Shown here: positions 1 through 8,892 of the stretch, in pieces | Layout: the number at the start of each line of letters is the position of its first letter | Position numbering within the stretch: position 1 is the stretch's first letter | Source of the DNA: Paenibacillus sp. sptzw28 | GTDB lineage: Bacteria; Bacillota; Bacilli; Paenibacillales; Paenibacillaceae | Direction: 5' to 3' | DNA length: 64,000 bases | Assembly (NCBI RefSeq): GCF_019550795.1 | Contig: NZ_CP080545.1 | Coordinates: 2,762,001-2,826,000 of the forward strand | Program-made: the position numbers and the translations under genes | Notes under the pieces: generated by a model | The model's database searches: none | What the model was told of the DNA's origin: nothing | Seen by the model: only the letters and a program-made list of their open reading frames with translations

Positions 1-79
1 CCTGAACCGGCCTTATAATGAAGACATTGTTCCCCAGCATAACCGCTAGGGAAACTAACCAGTAAGGTAGGGTGATAAT

Positions 80-1621
80 ATGGAGCAGCAAGCGATTCGT
101 GAGCGGCAAGCTCTTCAGCTGCTGACGGATGAACAGATGAGAACGTTTATTGCGGAAGGTTTTCTGATCCTGAAGACCGATTTCTCTCAGGAATTTCAAC
201 GGCAATTATTATCTCAGCTTGATTATGTTTACGAGAAGGAAGGAAATCCCGGCAACAATCTGCTTCCGCGTATCAGGGAGCTGCAGCTCGTATTTGAAAG
301 TCCTGTCATCAAGGGGGCGCTTACAAGCGTGCTCGGACCCGGCTATATTATGCATACGCATCGTTACGGTCACCTGAACAGCAATCCGCAAGCGGGCAAC
401 TGGCACAAAGACAGCTATTGGGGCTACAGCCGAATGCGCAATCACAAACCTTGGTGGGCGATGATTATGTATTTTCCGCAGGATACTCCAATTGAAATGG
501 GTCCTACCGGTGTGATGCCGGGCACTCAATATTATGAAAGCCGCACCTTTGAAGGCGACGATCATGATGAGGAGGGCAAAGCAAGCGGAAATGCCGGTAC
601 GTTCGCCCTGATTCACTATGACATCTGGCACCGGTCAACGGCTAATCTGTCGGGTAAACAGCGGTATATGCTTAAATTCGAGTTCATGCGCACGCAGGTG
701 CCCAGCGCACCCGCCTGGGATTGCTCCGATCCCAAGTGGCGGCCTCCAGCGGCTTTCAGCGCGCCTCTCATCAGACATGATTTACTGTGGAAAGATACCT
801 GGAACTGGCTAAAGGGTGAAGTCGGCAGCTTGGCGGAGGATTCGGACTCGACCGGCGGGCTTGTTGAGACAGAGCTCCTGCTGGAACAGTTGAAGGATCC
901 GGCTCCGGGGATAAGAGCGGAAGCGGCGAACCAATTGGGATTAGCCGCCGCAGGTTCCAACCGCGTTTCGGACGCGCTGGCGGAAGCGCTTGGAGATGAA
1001 TTCGAACCTGTCCGCTTGAATGCCGCTTACGGTCTTGCCGCAATGGGTGAGGAAGGCGCCGGTATGCTCCTTGATGCGCTCCTGAACGATAACCGTAAGG
1101 TCTCAATGGCGGCTGCTTATGGTCTGAGTGTGAACGGCGGGTCGGCTGTCGACGGGTTATCACGCTTACTGGGAGGCGACCGTGAAGAAGCGGTCAATCT
1201 TGCGGCTTTCGCACTCGGCGAGCTGCGGCATTTGGCAGGTAAAGCTGTTCCCGGACTTGTCCGGCTGACCGGTCACTCGTCGGTAGTCATCCGCAGAACG
1301 GCAGTGGAAGCGCTGGGACGGATTCAGTCCCCGGAGCATGATGATAGCATTATTACGGCATTGGCCGACAAGCTGCAGGACGGGGATTACCAAGTGCGGT
1401 TCTGGGCGGGGCTGGCTTTGGCGAAGAAGGGATCCACGGCCGCTGCGGCTGTTCCCGGGCTTGTCAGAGCGTTGGACGACGACAACCGCTACGTGCGGGG
1501 TCATGCCGCCGAGGCGCTGCGCCGGATTGGAACGCCGGAATCGACGAGCCTTCTGCTCGATTATTTGTTCGCTTCGCGTTGGTGTTCGATTACTACCGCG
1601 CAGAACGAGTGGTATCCGTAA
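80..1621 (+). CDS. PhyH-family 2-oxoglutarate/Fe(II) dioxygenase fused to HEAT repeats
   Basis: The N-terminal half (about residues 12-205) is a phytanoyl-CoA dioxygenase fold: His109-Lys-Asp111 gives the iron HxD pair, His184 fits the distal iron ligand and Arg195 the 2-oxoglutarate anchor. Residues about 255-500 are tandem alpha-helical HEAT/PBS-lyase-type repeats rich in Ala-Glu-Ala-Leu patterns. PhyH enzymes hydroxylate small substrates and are usually about 250-300 residues, so the 513-residue length reflects the added repeat domain, which probably binds a protein partner (inference). A purine-rich RBS lies just before ATG 80. The gene stands alone before a terminator. The substrate is unknown. 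Confidence 0.85.
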   Translation: MEQQAIRERQALQLLTDEQMRTFIAEGFLILKTDFSQEFQRQLLSQLDYVYEKEGNPGNNLLPRIRELQLVFESPVIKGALTSVLGPGYIMHTHRYGHLNSNPQAGNWHKDSYWGYSRMRNHKPWWAMIMYFPQDTPIEMGPTGVMPGTQYYESRTFEGDDHDEEGKASGNAGTFALIHYDIWHRSTANLSGKQRYMLKFEFMRTQVPSAPAWDCSDPKWRPPAAFSAPLIRHDLLWKDTWNWLKGEVGSLAEDSDSTGGLVETELLLEQLKDPAPGIRAEAANQLGLAAAGSNRVSDALAEALGDEFEPVRLNAAYGLAAMGEEGAGMLLDALLNDNRKVSMAAAYGLSVNGGSAVDGLSRLLGGDREEAVNLAAFALGELRHLAGKAVPGLVRLTGHSSVVIRRTAVEALGRIQSPEHDDSIITALADKLQDGDYQVRFWAGLALAKKGSTAAAAVPGLVRALDDDNRYVRGHAAEALRRIGTPESTSLLLDYLFASRWCSITTAQNEWYP

Positions 1622-1645
1622 ACATCGTTTTTTCGGGTCATTTAT

Positions 1646-1683
1646 AGGAGGTATGTACACTCGTGTATATGCCTCTTTTTTCT
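1646..1683 (+). terminator. Rho-independent terminator after the dioxygenase gene
   Basis: A 13-bp near-perfect stem (arms at about 1648-1660 and 1663-1675, closing GAGG...CCTC) with a 2-nt loop is followed by a run of six T. It ends the dioxygenase transcript and isolates it from the small genes downstream. Confidence 0.8.
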
Positions 1684-1763
1684 ATTAATCTATCATTCGC
1701 CGCTTCGATGGAGGGTTGTCAAACATATTAATAGATCAACTCCAGGATAAGGAGGATCGATAC

Positions 1764-1922
1764 ATGACCCGATCGAATATCAAGACGTACCGCTACCGTA
1801 TAGGCAAGAATCAATACATTGTCATTAATATTCAACAAACCGCAGCGGCCAAGGCGGATATCGGTAACGTGCTGGCCAGCAATGCAGTCAATGTGCAAAT
1901 CATAAAGAAAAGACGCCGCTGA
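1764..1922 (+). CDS. Small basic protein of unknown function (52 aa)
   Basis: ATG 1764 has a strong AAGGAGG-like RBS about 9 nt upstream (around 1748-1755), which favours it over an in-frame upstream TTG at 1716. The 52-residue product has a basic N-terminus, a central hydrophobic and Ala/Asn-rich stretch (IVINIQQTAAAKAD, then NVLASNAVNVQII) and ends in KKRRR. There is no signal peptide or clear membrane span. It forms a pair with the next small gene, which shares the basic ends and a short Ala/Asn-rich core. I do not recognise a family; a spore- or surface-associated structural peptide is a guess. Confidence 0.6.
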   Translation: MTRSNIKTYRYRIGKNQYIVINIQQTAAAKADIGNVLASNAVNVQIIKKRRR

Positions 1923-1983
1923 CCGGAACACTTTTGCATGCACACCATGCATGTTAGAGCCCGGGAGGGGAGGTGATGCTTGT

Positions 1984-2154
1984 ATGAGCAAGAAGAAAGT
2001 GAAAAAAGTGAACAACGTATCCGCCGACAAGGGCAGAGTGAAATTCCGAGCGAAACAGTCAGCTACCGCTTTCGTCGGTCAAGGCGGCAATGCCTTCGCC
2101 ATTAATGCCAATGAATTAGGCGTTATTAAGGTCCCCGGCGGAGGGGGAGGCTAA
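1984..2154 (+). CDS. Small Lys-rich protein with Gly5 C-terminus (56 aa)
   Basis: ATG 1984 is preceded by GGGAGGGGAGGTGAT, a very strong RBS with good spacing, so this start is preferred over an upstream in-frame ATG-like start at 1951. The product starts MSKKKVKKVNN, has a central mixed segment with QGGNAFAINANELG, and ends in five glycines. There is no signal peptide and no Cys. It lies 61 nt after another tiny gene and is directly followed by a strong terminator, so the two form a transcription unit. The family is not recognised. Confidence 0.6.
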   Translation: MSKKKVKKVNNVSADKGRVKFRAKQSATAFVGQGGNAFAINANELGVIKVPGGGGG

Positions 2155-2171
2155 CAGCAAGCAATGGATAA

Positions 2172-2215
2172 AAGCCGGGTGAAACGAAATATTCGTTTTC
2201 GCCCGGTTTTATTTT
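2172..2215 (+). terminator. Rho-independent terminator after the two small genes
   Basis: The inverted repeat AAAGCCGGGTGAAACGAA / TTCGTTTTCGCCCGGTTTT has a short loop and is followed by TTTTATTTT. It closes the small-peptide unit and separates it from the ketosynthase-like gene. Confidence 0.85.
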
Positions 2216-2382
2216 CATATTACCACTCACATTACCATCCAGGCATCGGGTAGTATGGAAACTCTTTGCAAAAGATTAAGTGCCGAAAAATAGAATATTA
2301 GTTATAATATTCTCGAACGTTGTCGAATTGCGTGGCTAATGTTTAATTAATTAAATATATATAGAGAGCGTCGGGGAAAATT

Positions 2383-3576
2383 GTGAAGAGAATCGTAGTT
2401 ACCGGATATGGCATTAAAGCACCGGGTATTGAAGACAGGCAGCGGTTCAAAGACGTATTGGATCAAGGGTTGTGCACCTTGGAGGTGGTAAGCGGAATCG
2501 GCCCTAATGAAACGGATCTGGTGTGTGGAATCATTCATAACGAGTATAAGCGAATTAATGGCCGCAATTACAAATACTACCCCAGAATAGCACGGATGGC
2601 CATCGCTGCAGCGGACGAAGCGGTGAAGATGTCAGGTATTGAATTAAAGGAAGGGTTGCGGGTTTCCGTCATTATGGGAACCTCTGTCGGCGGATTGTCG
2701 GAGATAGAGCAGTACGCCGTTTACAGCAATAACGGACAATATGATAAGTTTCCGTTAATCGGCGCGGGTGCGGGCAACCCGCATAGTTTGTCCTCATCCG
2801 TGGCGTATCATATCGGTGCGAACGGACTGGTTTTTACTTTAAGTACAGGCTGCACCGCCGGGTTGGATTCCATTATGATGGCGAAGGTGCTGCTCGAGTC
2901 GGGTCAAGCGGACGTCTGTATCGTGGGAGGATCGGATGCGCCGATATCGACAGGCTGCATCTACAGCTTTGCGAAGCTGGGAGCACTGTCCAAGGATTTG
3001 GATATTCATACGGCAGGTTCTCCATTTTCGATGGATAAAGAAGGCTTCGTTCTCTCAGAAGGCGCCGCAGTGCTAGTATTGGAACGGGAAACGGATGCAT
3101 TGGAGAGAGACACTGCGATTTACGGTTCAATCGATAACATCTATTCGAACAATGACGGGCAGTCGATATTCGCATCGGACCTTACTGGCGAAACGATGTC
3201 CAAAGCGCTTAAGATGACAGTTGGTGATTACCTTCCGACCTATATCAACAGTCAGGCGCTGGGGCTTCAGGCTAACGATACAGTGGAATACATAGCCTAT
3301 ACGAATAATTTCGAGGACCACTCCATTCCGATTACTTCAATTAAAGGCCAGATTGGCCATGCCTTCGGAGCAAGCGGAGTGATGCAAACCATAGCTTCGC
3401 TTATATCGATAGAGTATGATTTCATACCGCCGACCGTAAAGACGACGGGCTATGGGTTTGGCGACTTGCCTATTCTCCAGGAAACAAAATATTGCGATGT
3501 AAATCAGGTCGTAGTCACATCCCACGGTTATGGCGGAAACAATACGTGTATGCTGCTGTCCAAGTACCTCCAATAA
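2383..3576 (+). CDS. Beta-ketoacyl synthase (FabF/KAS II-like) with catalytic His replaced
   Basis: The 397-residue thiolase-fold protein aligns by motif with KAS I/II enzymes. The nucleophile Cys157 lies in STGCTAG, and the second active-site His, His326, lies in KGQIGHAFGASG. The first His normally found in NAHGT is absent: the equivalent segment reads INSQALG, putting Gln291 at that position. Loss of one His should impair decarboxylative condensation while leaving Cys acylation possible, so it may be a specialised or non-condensing ketosynthase (inference). The start is GTG 2383; upstream in-frame alternatives are blocked by a stop. A TATAAT hexamer at 2303-2308 could be the -10. A GGDEF-EAL gene follows 27 nt downstream without a terminator. 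Confidence 0.8.
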   Translation: MKRIVVTGYGIKAPGIEDRQRFKDVLDQGLCTLEVVSGIGPNETDLVCGIIHNEYKRINGRNYKYYPRIARMAIAAADEAVKMSGIELKEGLRVSVIMGTSVGGLSEIEQYAVYSNNGQYDKFPLIGAGAGNPHSLSSSVAYHIGANGLVFTLSTGCTAGLDSIMMAKVLLESGQADVCIVGGSDAPISTGCIYSFAKLGALSKDLDIHTAGSPFSMDKEGFVLSEGAAVLVLERETDALERDTAIYGSIDNIYSNNDGQSIFASDLTGETMSKALKMTVGDYLPTYINSQALGLQANDTVEYIAYTNNFEDHSIPITSIKGQIGHAFGASGVMQTIASLISIEYDFIPPTVKTTGYGFGDLPILQETKYCDVNQVVVTSHGYGGNNTCMLLSKYLQ

Positions 3577-3603
3577 AGGCTGTTTTTGAAAGGGAAATGC
3601 AAT

Positions 3604-5973
3604 ATGTTTTTCTTAATGCTTGTATTCGCCATCGTTCCGTTGGGACTTGGGCTGGCGATTCAAACCTTATTCGGCCGAAATAAGCTGTCGTGCAGCATGT
3701 TTATTTTCATGATTTTTATAAGTATCTGGCAGCTTGATGTCGGTATATTGTTTGCCCATGATTATTTTGGACGCGAAATGATCGACTTTCTTTTCCGGTT
3801 ATTCCGATTCGGTTCGATCATGCTGTCCCCCTCTCTACTCTATGTTTCCTACGTTATTTATAATGAACTGGTTGATCGGAAGAAGCTTTCGGGCAGATGG
3901 CGCTGGTTCATCAATCGAAGAATGATCATCGCATTCTTGATATGGAGCTTGATCGTTTATGTATTGGGCTGGACAACTCAAGGTATTATTGGCCTTAACC
4001 TGGTACAAATCCAGCATTCTGAGAGCTTCCTCTTTCCGGTTTACGGCGCCTACAGCTGGCTGTTCAATGTGAGTTTCCCGTTATTCTTCATTAGTTTCGG
4101 AATATGCCTGGCGATCAGCCGAAGGGTTTCGAATGTTCATATTAAATCATTTTTATTGCTGTTTGTCTTAACGTCCATCGTCGCCTATTCGATCGGTATT
4201 CTTAACATTTCGCAGAGAAGCGGTTTATATCCGAGCAGCATCGCCGTCTTAATCTTCGCAATCGCCGTATTTATCGGATTCTGCCTGATGCACGCCAATT
4301 TCGTCAAGGAAATGAATAAAGCGCTGTTCGACCAGAAAGAATTTCTCCGGACGGTAATCGATACGAATCCGAATTTCATTTATACCAAAAATTCCGACGG
4401 GGAGCTTACCCTCGCCAATCTTTCGCTTGCCAATTTATATGGGGAAACAATTGATAATATATTAGGAAAAAGAGAAACTGATTTCGTTCGATACGAAAAC
4501 GACGAACATGCAGGCGGAAATAATGTGAATGACAATTTAGAATCATTCGAGGGCGTGCATAATGTTGAAGAACGTATTATCGATGCCGCGGGAAACAGAA
4601 GATGGATGCAGACGGCTAAGGTCCCGATTCGGATACTTAATTCACTGCAGCAGCTTTGCGTATCGACTGACATCACGGAGCGTAAGCAGTACGAGAATAA
4701 AATAACCGAGCTTGCCTATCACGATACGCTGACAGGACTCTTGAACAGGCTCTCCTTCAATCAGTCCTTAAGTCAGGCACTGCTTGCCAAGCACACGCAT
4801 ATCGTCTTGATGTTTATCGACTTGGACCGGTTTAAAGTGATCAATGATACGCTGGGACATTCTATGGGCGATCAGTTTCTAAAGCTTGTTGCGGGGCGGT
4901 TGACCTATCATTTGGAAGGGCGCGGAGAAGTCTTTCGAATCGGCGGCGATGAATTTGTCATTATGATCCAGAACAGTTCTCATGATGAAGCGGTCGTTTA
5001 TGCCGAGAAAATTATAAGCAGCTTCAAGTCTCCGTTTTATTTGGCAGGTCAAGAGATTTATTCCACTCCCAGTATCGGAATAAGTCTGTCGCCTTACGAC
5101 GGAGCTGATGCCGAAACCTTGACGAAGCATGCGGATACGGCCATGCACCGCGCAAAAGAGCATGGGAAAAATAAATACCGTTTCTACAATAGCGATATGG
5201 ACGGAGCTTATTTACGGAAAATGGTCATCGAAAAGGAGCTGCGCAAAGCGGTCAAGAACGGGGAGTTGGAGGTGTATTATCAACCCCGAATTCATTTGGA
5301 GACAAGGCGTATGGTTGGAGTGGAGGCGCTGGCCAGATGGAAGCACCCGGAGCTTGGCGAAATTTCTCCGGTCGAATTTATACCCTTGGCGGAAGATACG
5401 GGTCTGATTGTACCGATCGGAGAATGGGTACTCAGGCAAACGTGCAGCCAGCTAAAGACATGGATCGACGAAGGGCTTATGCCGGTACGAATGGCGGTGA
5501 ATATTTCACTGCGGCAGTTTTATGAATTTAACCTCGTGGAAACCATAACTGGTATTATAGCGGAATCGAATATCGATCCCGGATACCTGGAATTGGAGAT
5601 TACCGAGAGTGTAGCTATGTACGACTCGAATCAAGTCATTGAAAAGCTGATTCAGCTAAAGCAGCTTGGTGTATCGATTTCGATGGATGATTTCGGTACC
5701 GGATATTCATCCCTCAGTCATTTGAAGAAGCTGCCGATAGATAAGCTGAAGATTGACCGCTCATTCCTTAATGATGTAACGGTTGATAAGGATAATGCGG
5801 CTATCGTCTCAACGATCATTGCCATGGCCAGAAATATGGACCTTCAAGTGGTGGCGGAAGGGGTTGAGAACGAGGAGCAGCTGCGGTTCCTTGAAAATCA
5901 GAAATGCAATGAAGCGCAGGGATACTACTTTAACCGGCCGCTGCCGGAAGAAGAAATCAGAAGGTATCTCTAA
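3604..5973 (+). CDS. Membrane PAS-GGDEF-EAL cyclic-di-GMP enzyme
   Basis: The 789-residue protein has about seven or eight N-terminal membrane helices (residues about 1-230), a PAS domain (about 240-360), a GGDEF domain with intact GGDEF at 447-451, and an EAL domain with EAL at 574-576, the DDFGTGYSS loop and AEGVE motif intact. Both cyclase and phosphodiesterase sites look functional; the usual RxxD inhibitory site before GGDEF is missing. It should make and/or hydrolyse c-di-GMP in response to a membrane or PAS-sensed signal. ATG 3604 with AAAGGGA about 8 nt upstream is preferred to the in-frame TTG 3586. It follows the ketosynthase-like gene closely, suggesting co-transcription. Confidence 0.9.
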   Translation: MFFLMLVFAIVPLGLGLAIQTLFGRNKLSCSMFIFMIFISIWQLDVGILFAHDYFGREMIDFLFRLFRFGSIMLSPSLLYVSYVIYNELVDRKKLSGRWRWFINRRMIIAFLIWSLIVYVLGWTTQGIIGLNLVQIQHSESFLFPVYGAYSWLFNVSFPLFFISFGICLAISRRVSNVHIKSFLLLFVLTSIVAYSIGILNISQRSGLYPSSIAVLIFAIAVFIGFCLMHANFVKEMNKALFDQKEFLRTVIDTNPNFIYTKNSDGELTLANLSLANLYGETIDNILGKRETDFVRYENDEHAGGNNVNDNLESFEGVHNVEERIIDAAGNRRWMQTAKVPIRILNSLQQLCVSTDITERKQYENKITELAYHDTLTGLLNRLSFNQSLSQALLAKHTHIVLMFIDLDRFKVINDTLGHSMGDQFLKLVAGRLTYHLEGRGEVFRIGGDEFVIMIQNSSHDEAVVYAEKIISSFKSPFYLAGQEIYSTPSIGISLSPYDGADAETLTKHADTAMHRAKEHGKNKYRFYNSDMDGAYLRKMVIEKELRKAVKNGELEVYYQPRIHLETRRMVGVEALARWKHPELGEISPVEFIPLAEDTGLIVPIGEWVLRQTCSQLKTWIDEGLMPVRMAVNISLRQFYEFNLVETITGIIAESNIDPGYLELEITESVAMYDSNQVIEKLIQLKQLGVSISMDDFGTGYSSLSHLKKLPIDKLKIDRSFLNDVTVDKDNAAIVSTIIAMARNMDLQVVAEGVENEEQLRFLENQKCNEAQGYYFNRPLPEEEIRRYL

Positions 5974-6062
5974 ACGGGTAAAACGTTTTGTTGTTGGTTT
6001 TTCCTCCGGATAGGTTAATGAAACTAGAGAGATAGAATAACAGTGAAGGAGGAAGAATAGAA

Positions 6063-6662
6063 ATGGGCAATGAATTTCTCGCCGCACTGAAAGAGCGCAG
6101 AACGATTTATGGTATCAGTAAAGATCGAATCGTACCGGATGAGCGTATTCTCGAGTTGGTCAATGAAGCGGTGAAACACACTCCTTCGGCATTTAATTCC
6201 CAGAGCGCCAGAATTGTCGTCCTGCTGGACGTTCATCATGACAAGCTTTGGGATACGACGAAAGAAACGCTTAGAAAAATCGTGAAATCAGATCAATTCT
6301 CTCAAACGGAGGAGAGGATCAACGGCTTCCGCAGCGGATACGGTACGATTCTGTTCTTCGAGGACTATTCCGTTATCCGGCAATTTCAAGGCAAATTTGA
6401 ACGTTACAAAGATAAATTTCCCGATTGGTCCCATCAGTCGTCCGGGATGCTGCAGTTTGTCATATGGACAGCGCTGGAGCTTGAAGGACTCGGAGCATCG
6501 CTGCAGCATTATAACCCGCTGATCGACGAGGAAGTGAAGAAGCTGTGGAAGGTGCCGGATGATTGGGAGCTGATCGCACAGATGCCGTTCGGCAAGCCGA
6601 CAGCGCCGCCCGGTGAGAAAGAGTTCCAGCCGCTCGAGGAGCGGGTGAAGTTTTATAAGTAA
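6063..6662 (+). CDS. Nitroreductase family protein (HBN1/Frm2-like)
   Basis: The 199-residue flavoprotein belongs to the short, fungal HBN1/Frm2-like branch of nitroreductases. It has the N-terminal LKERRTIYGI segment that binds FMN phosphate, the HTPSAFNSQSARIVV stretch, and the central GMLQFVIWTALELEGLGASLQHY helix typical of the family. It probably reduces nitro- or quinone-type compounds with NAD(P)H and may act in oxidative stress defence. An AAGGAGGAAG RBS precedes ATG 6063. It is a single gene, with a terminator downstream. Confidence 0.85.
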   Translation: MGNEFLAALKERRTIYGISKDRIVPDERILELVNEAVKHTPSAFNSQSARIVVLLDVHHDKLWDTTKETLRKIVKSDQFSQTEERINGFRSGYGTILFFEDYSVIRQFQGKFERYKDKFPDWSHQSSGMLQFVIWTALELEGLGASLQHYNPLIDEEVKKLWKVPDDWELIAQMPFGKPTAPPGEKEFQPLEERVKFYK

Positions 6663-6696
6663 GGAGCTGATAGCAAGCGAAGCTCCAGCTCACGGC

Positions 6697-6735
6697 AAAG
6701 CAGTCTCCCATAGTAGGGGGCTGCTTTTCTTTTTG
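6697..6735 (+). terminator. Rho-independent terminator
   Basis: AAAGCAGTCTCCC and GGGGGCTGCTTTT form a hairpin with a short loop, followed by TCTTTTTG. It ends the nitroreductase transcript. Confidence 0.75.
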
Positions 6736-6833
6736 ATCTATTGTATCGCGCCGAAACGGAGAATATGGTATGATGTAGGCATTTATTTAACGGGAAATAC
6801 ATAGAAAAATCAATCATTGTGGGGTGTTTGCCG

Positions 6834-7796
6834 GTGGAAAGCGGAATAAAGAACAAATTGGATGCGAAGCAGCTCAAAGCTGTCATCCGTCAGGTATTCA
6901 ATGAGTCCGTTCAAGAGGCAAGGGAGCTGTCGGACGGGTGGGCAAACACGGCATATTCGATCTTGCTCGGCAGCGGACGGAAGGTGGTTCTCAAAGCGGC
7001 TCCCGTGAAAGATACAAAAGTAATGAGATACGAGAATAATATAATGACCGCGGAAGTAATGGCGATGAAGTTAATCGGCGGTAAAGATATACTTCCTGTG
7101 CCGCGGATTTATGCGCATGACGATTCGTTCTCGATCCTTAACAGTGAATATTTCATAATGGAATATTTAGAAGGAGAGCCCTTAAACAAAATAAGAGACT
7201 CGCTTTCCATGGAGGAAACAGCCTCCATTCAATATGAGCTCGGGGTCTGTAACCGGAGGTTAAACGAAATTGAGGGTAGCCAATTCGGATATTTTGGCCA
7301 GGTCAATCGTACAGGAAACGGGTGGAAGGAGACTTTCTGCAAAATGCTGCTGGATGTCCTTGCGGATGGCCGCGATGCGGGAGTAGAGCTGCCCGTTGAT
7401 TACTCGCAGATCGAAAGGGAGCTGCACGGGGCATCGGATGTATTGTCCGGGGTTCAGCGGCCGTATTTTGTTCATTGGGATTTGTGGGATGGCAATATCT
7501 TTATCAATGATGGGCGTATTTCCGGTATTATCGATTTTGAAAGAGCGATCTGGGGCGACCCGTTAATGGAATTTTACTTTAGCCATTTTGCCAAGCCTGA
7601 ACCTTTCCTGGAGGGCTACGGGCAGTCCGCTTTCTCGCAGGAAGAACTGGCTAGGAGAGCGCTCTACGATTTGTACCTGGATCTTATTCTGGTTATTGAA
7701 TGCCCTTATCGCCATTACGAGGATGATAATCATATCAAATGGGCGTATCAGAATATGGAAACGGGCTGGAGCCGTTTCCTGCACAGCTTGGGATAG
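6834..7796 (+). CDS. Aminoglycoside phosphotransferase (APH)-fold kinase
   Basis: The 320-residue protein carries the APH/choline-kinase active site: the catalytic loop HWDLWDGNIF (Brenner-type HxDxxxxN) and the metal-binding IIDFERAIWGDPLMEF. The N-terminal lobe has VVLKAAP with the ATP-binding Lys. Such proteins phosphorylate small hydroxyl compounds, but the substrate cannot be read from the sequence and resistance is not implied. The GTG at 6834 has TGGGGTG 7 nt upstream and is preferred to an in-frame GTG at 6819. It stands alone between two terminated units; the secreted protein gene begins 59 nt later and could be co-transcribed. Confidence 0.8.
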   Translation: MESGIKNKLDAKQLKAVIRQVFNESVQEARELSDGWANTAYSILLGSGRKVVLKAAPVKDTKVMRYENNIMTAEVMAMKLIGGKDILPVPRIYAHDDSFSILNSEYFIMEYLEGEPLNKIRDSLSMEETASIQYELGVCNRRLNEIEGSQFGYFGQVNRTGNGWKETFCKMLLDVLADGRDAGVELPVDYSQIERELHGASDVLSGVQRPYFVHWDLWDGNIFINDGRISGIIDFERAIWGDPLMEFYFSHFAKPEPFLEGYGQSAFSQEELARRALYDLYLDLILVIECPYRHYEDDNHIKWAYQNMETGWSRFLHSLG

Positions 7797-7855
7797 CTAA
7801 TCAGGCGATGGGTCAAGGGATCAATCAGCTCTGGACAAAGGAGGACTAATAGACG

Positions 7856-8779
7856 ATGAAATGGTTGAAGCCGACAGCCGCTGCACTGCTGCTCTTGGGA
7901 CTCGTATCAGCCGGTTTGCCCGTTTTTGCCGATAGCTCCAACCACACGGAAGTCTATATCGACGGCAGAAAACAAGAATCAGTACTCATATCTCATGGAT
8001 CCACAATGGTACGTCTCATTTCTTTTAATGACCCGGAGTGGGTCAACTACTCTTATGAAGCCGAGACGCGAACGGTAATCATAAACAATCCAAGCCGTAA
8101 TATTACAATCCGTCTGCAGCCTGGGGTATCCGAGGTAAATGTGAACGGAATGCACGCGAAGCTTGCTGTCCCCGCTATCATAAATTCAGGGCGGACATAC
8201 GTGCCGTTTCGTTTTCTCTCGGAGACACTAGGAGGGTATGTCGAATACAACGACCAGACGAAGCATGCGATTGTTCGTACACCGGCCGGACAGGACGTCT
8301 ATGAGACGCTGATGAACGGGACGCTGGTGGAAGCGCGCAATGCCGCGGTCGGATTGGCTGAGGTATTTATAAACAAAGAGCTCAAACCCCAGGGCGAAGG
8401 CTTCTCCCAAACGTTTACATTCCCGAAGGGTGAGGCGCTCCGGTTTATGGTGGAATATAAAGGCTTGATCAGCTATATCGAGATAAGCAGCGAAGGTTTG
8501 GCCGAAGTGAAATGGCAAAAGGATACCATTCCGGTGAACGGTACGTATCGTGAAGAAGGTATCAAGCCTCCCGATTTCGGAGAATCCGTCTACTTCGTCT
8601 TTGACCCGATGGTTCCCGATTTCTCCAAATATGGCACGATCGATAGCGACGGCAAAAAGAAAGAGCTCGGACAATACAATGTTACCGTTGAGCGTGAGAA
8701 ACAGGGTGAAATAATCGAACCGGTTAATGGCGAACAGCGAACCGATGGCAAATCGGGGCCTGTTACTCCGGGCGCATAA
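7856..8779 (+). CDS. Secreted protein with copper amine oxidase N-terminal-type domain
   Basis: The 307-residue protein has a signal peptide (positive MKWLK, hydrophobic core, cleavage near VFA-DS at about 25). Residues about 30-140 form the repeat seen in Firmicute copper amine oxidase-N / stalk domains: TVIINNPSRNITIRL followed by INSGRTYVPFRFLSETLGGYVEY. The C-terminal half (about 145-290) has no motif I recognise. Proteins with this module are cell-wall associated or secreted and generally are not oxidases. The RBS AAAGGAGG lies 11 nt before ATG 7856. A bidirectional terminator follows. Confidence 0.8.
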   Translation: MKWLKPTAAALLLLGLVSAGLPVFADSSNHTEVYIDGRKQESVLISHGSTMVRLISFNDPEWVNYSYEAETRTVIINNPSRNITIRLQPGVSEVNVNGMHAKLAVPAIINSGRTYVPFRFLSETLGGYVEYNDQTKHAIVRTPAGQDVYETLMNGTLVEARNAAVGLAEVFINKELKPQGEGFSQTFTFPKGEALRFMVEYKGLISYIEISSEGLAEVKWQKDTIPVNGTYREEGIKPPDFGESVYFVFDPMVPDFSKYGTIDSDGKKKELGQYNVTVEREKQGEIIEPVNGEQRTDGKSGPVTPGA

Positions 8780-8840
8780 TATAAGCGTCATGCGATTCAC
8801 TCTTTCAGCCGAATTAGCGGGAGAGTCTTGCAAGAAGGTA

Positions 8841-8880
8841 AAGGACGGCTTGAGAGATTCCGCTCAGGCCGTCCTTTCTT
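8841..8880. terminator. Bidirectional terminator between convergent genes
   Basis: AAGGACGGC...CTCAGG CCGTCCTT forms a GC-rich stem (outer arms AGGACGGC/GCCGTCCT plus an inner TGAG/CTCA pair), with T-rich tracts on both sides. It can stop transcription from the secreted-protein gene on the plus strand and from the DUF350 operon on the minus strand. Confidence 0.8.
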
Positions 8881-8892
8881 AAGGAAAAGCTC

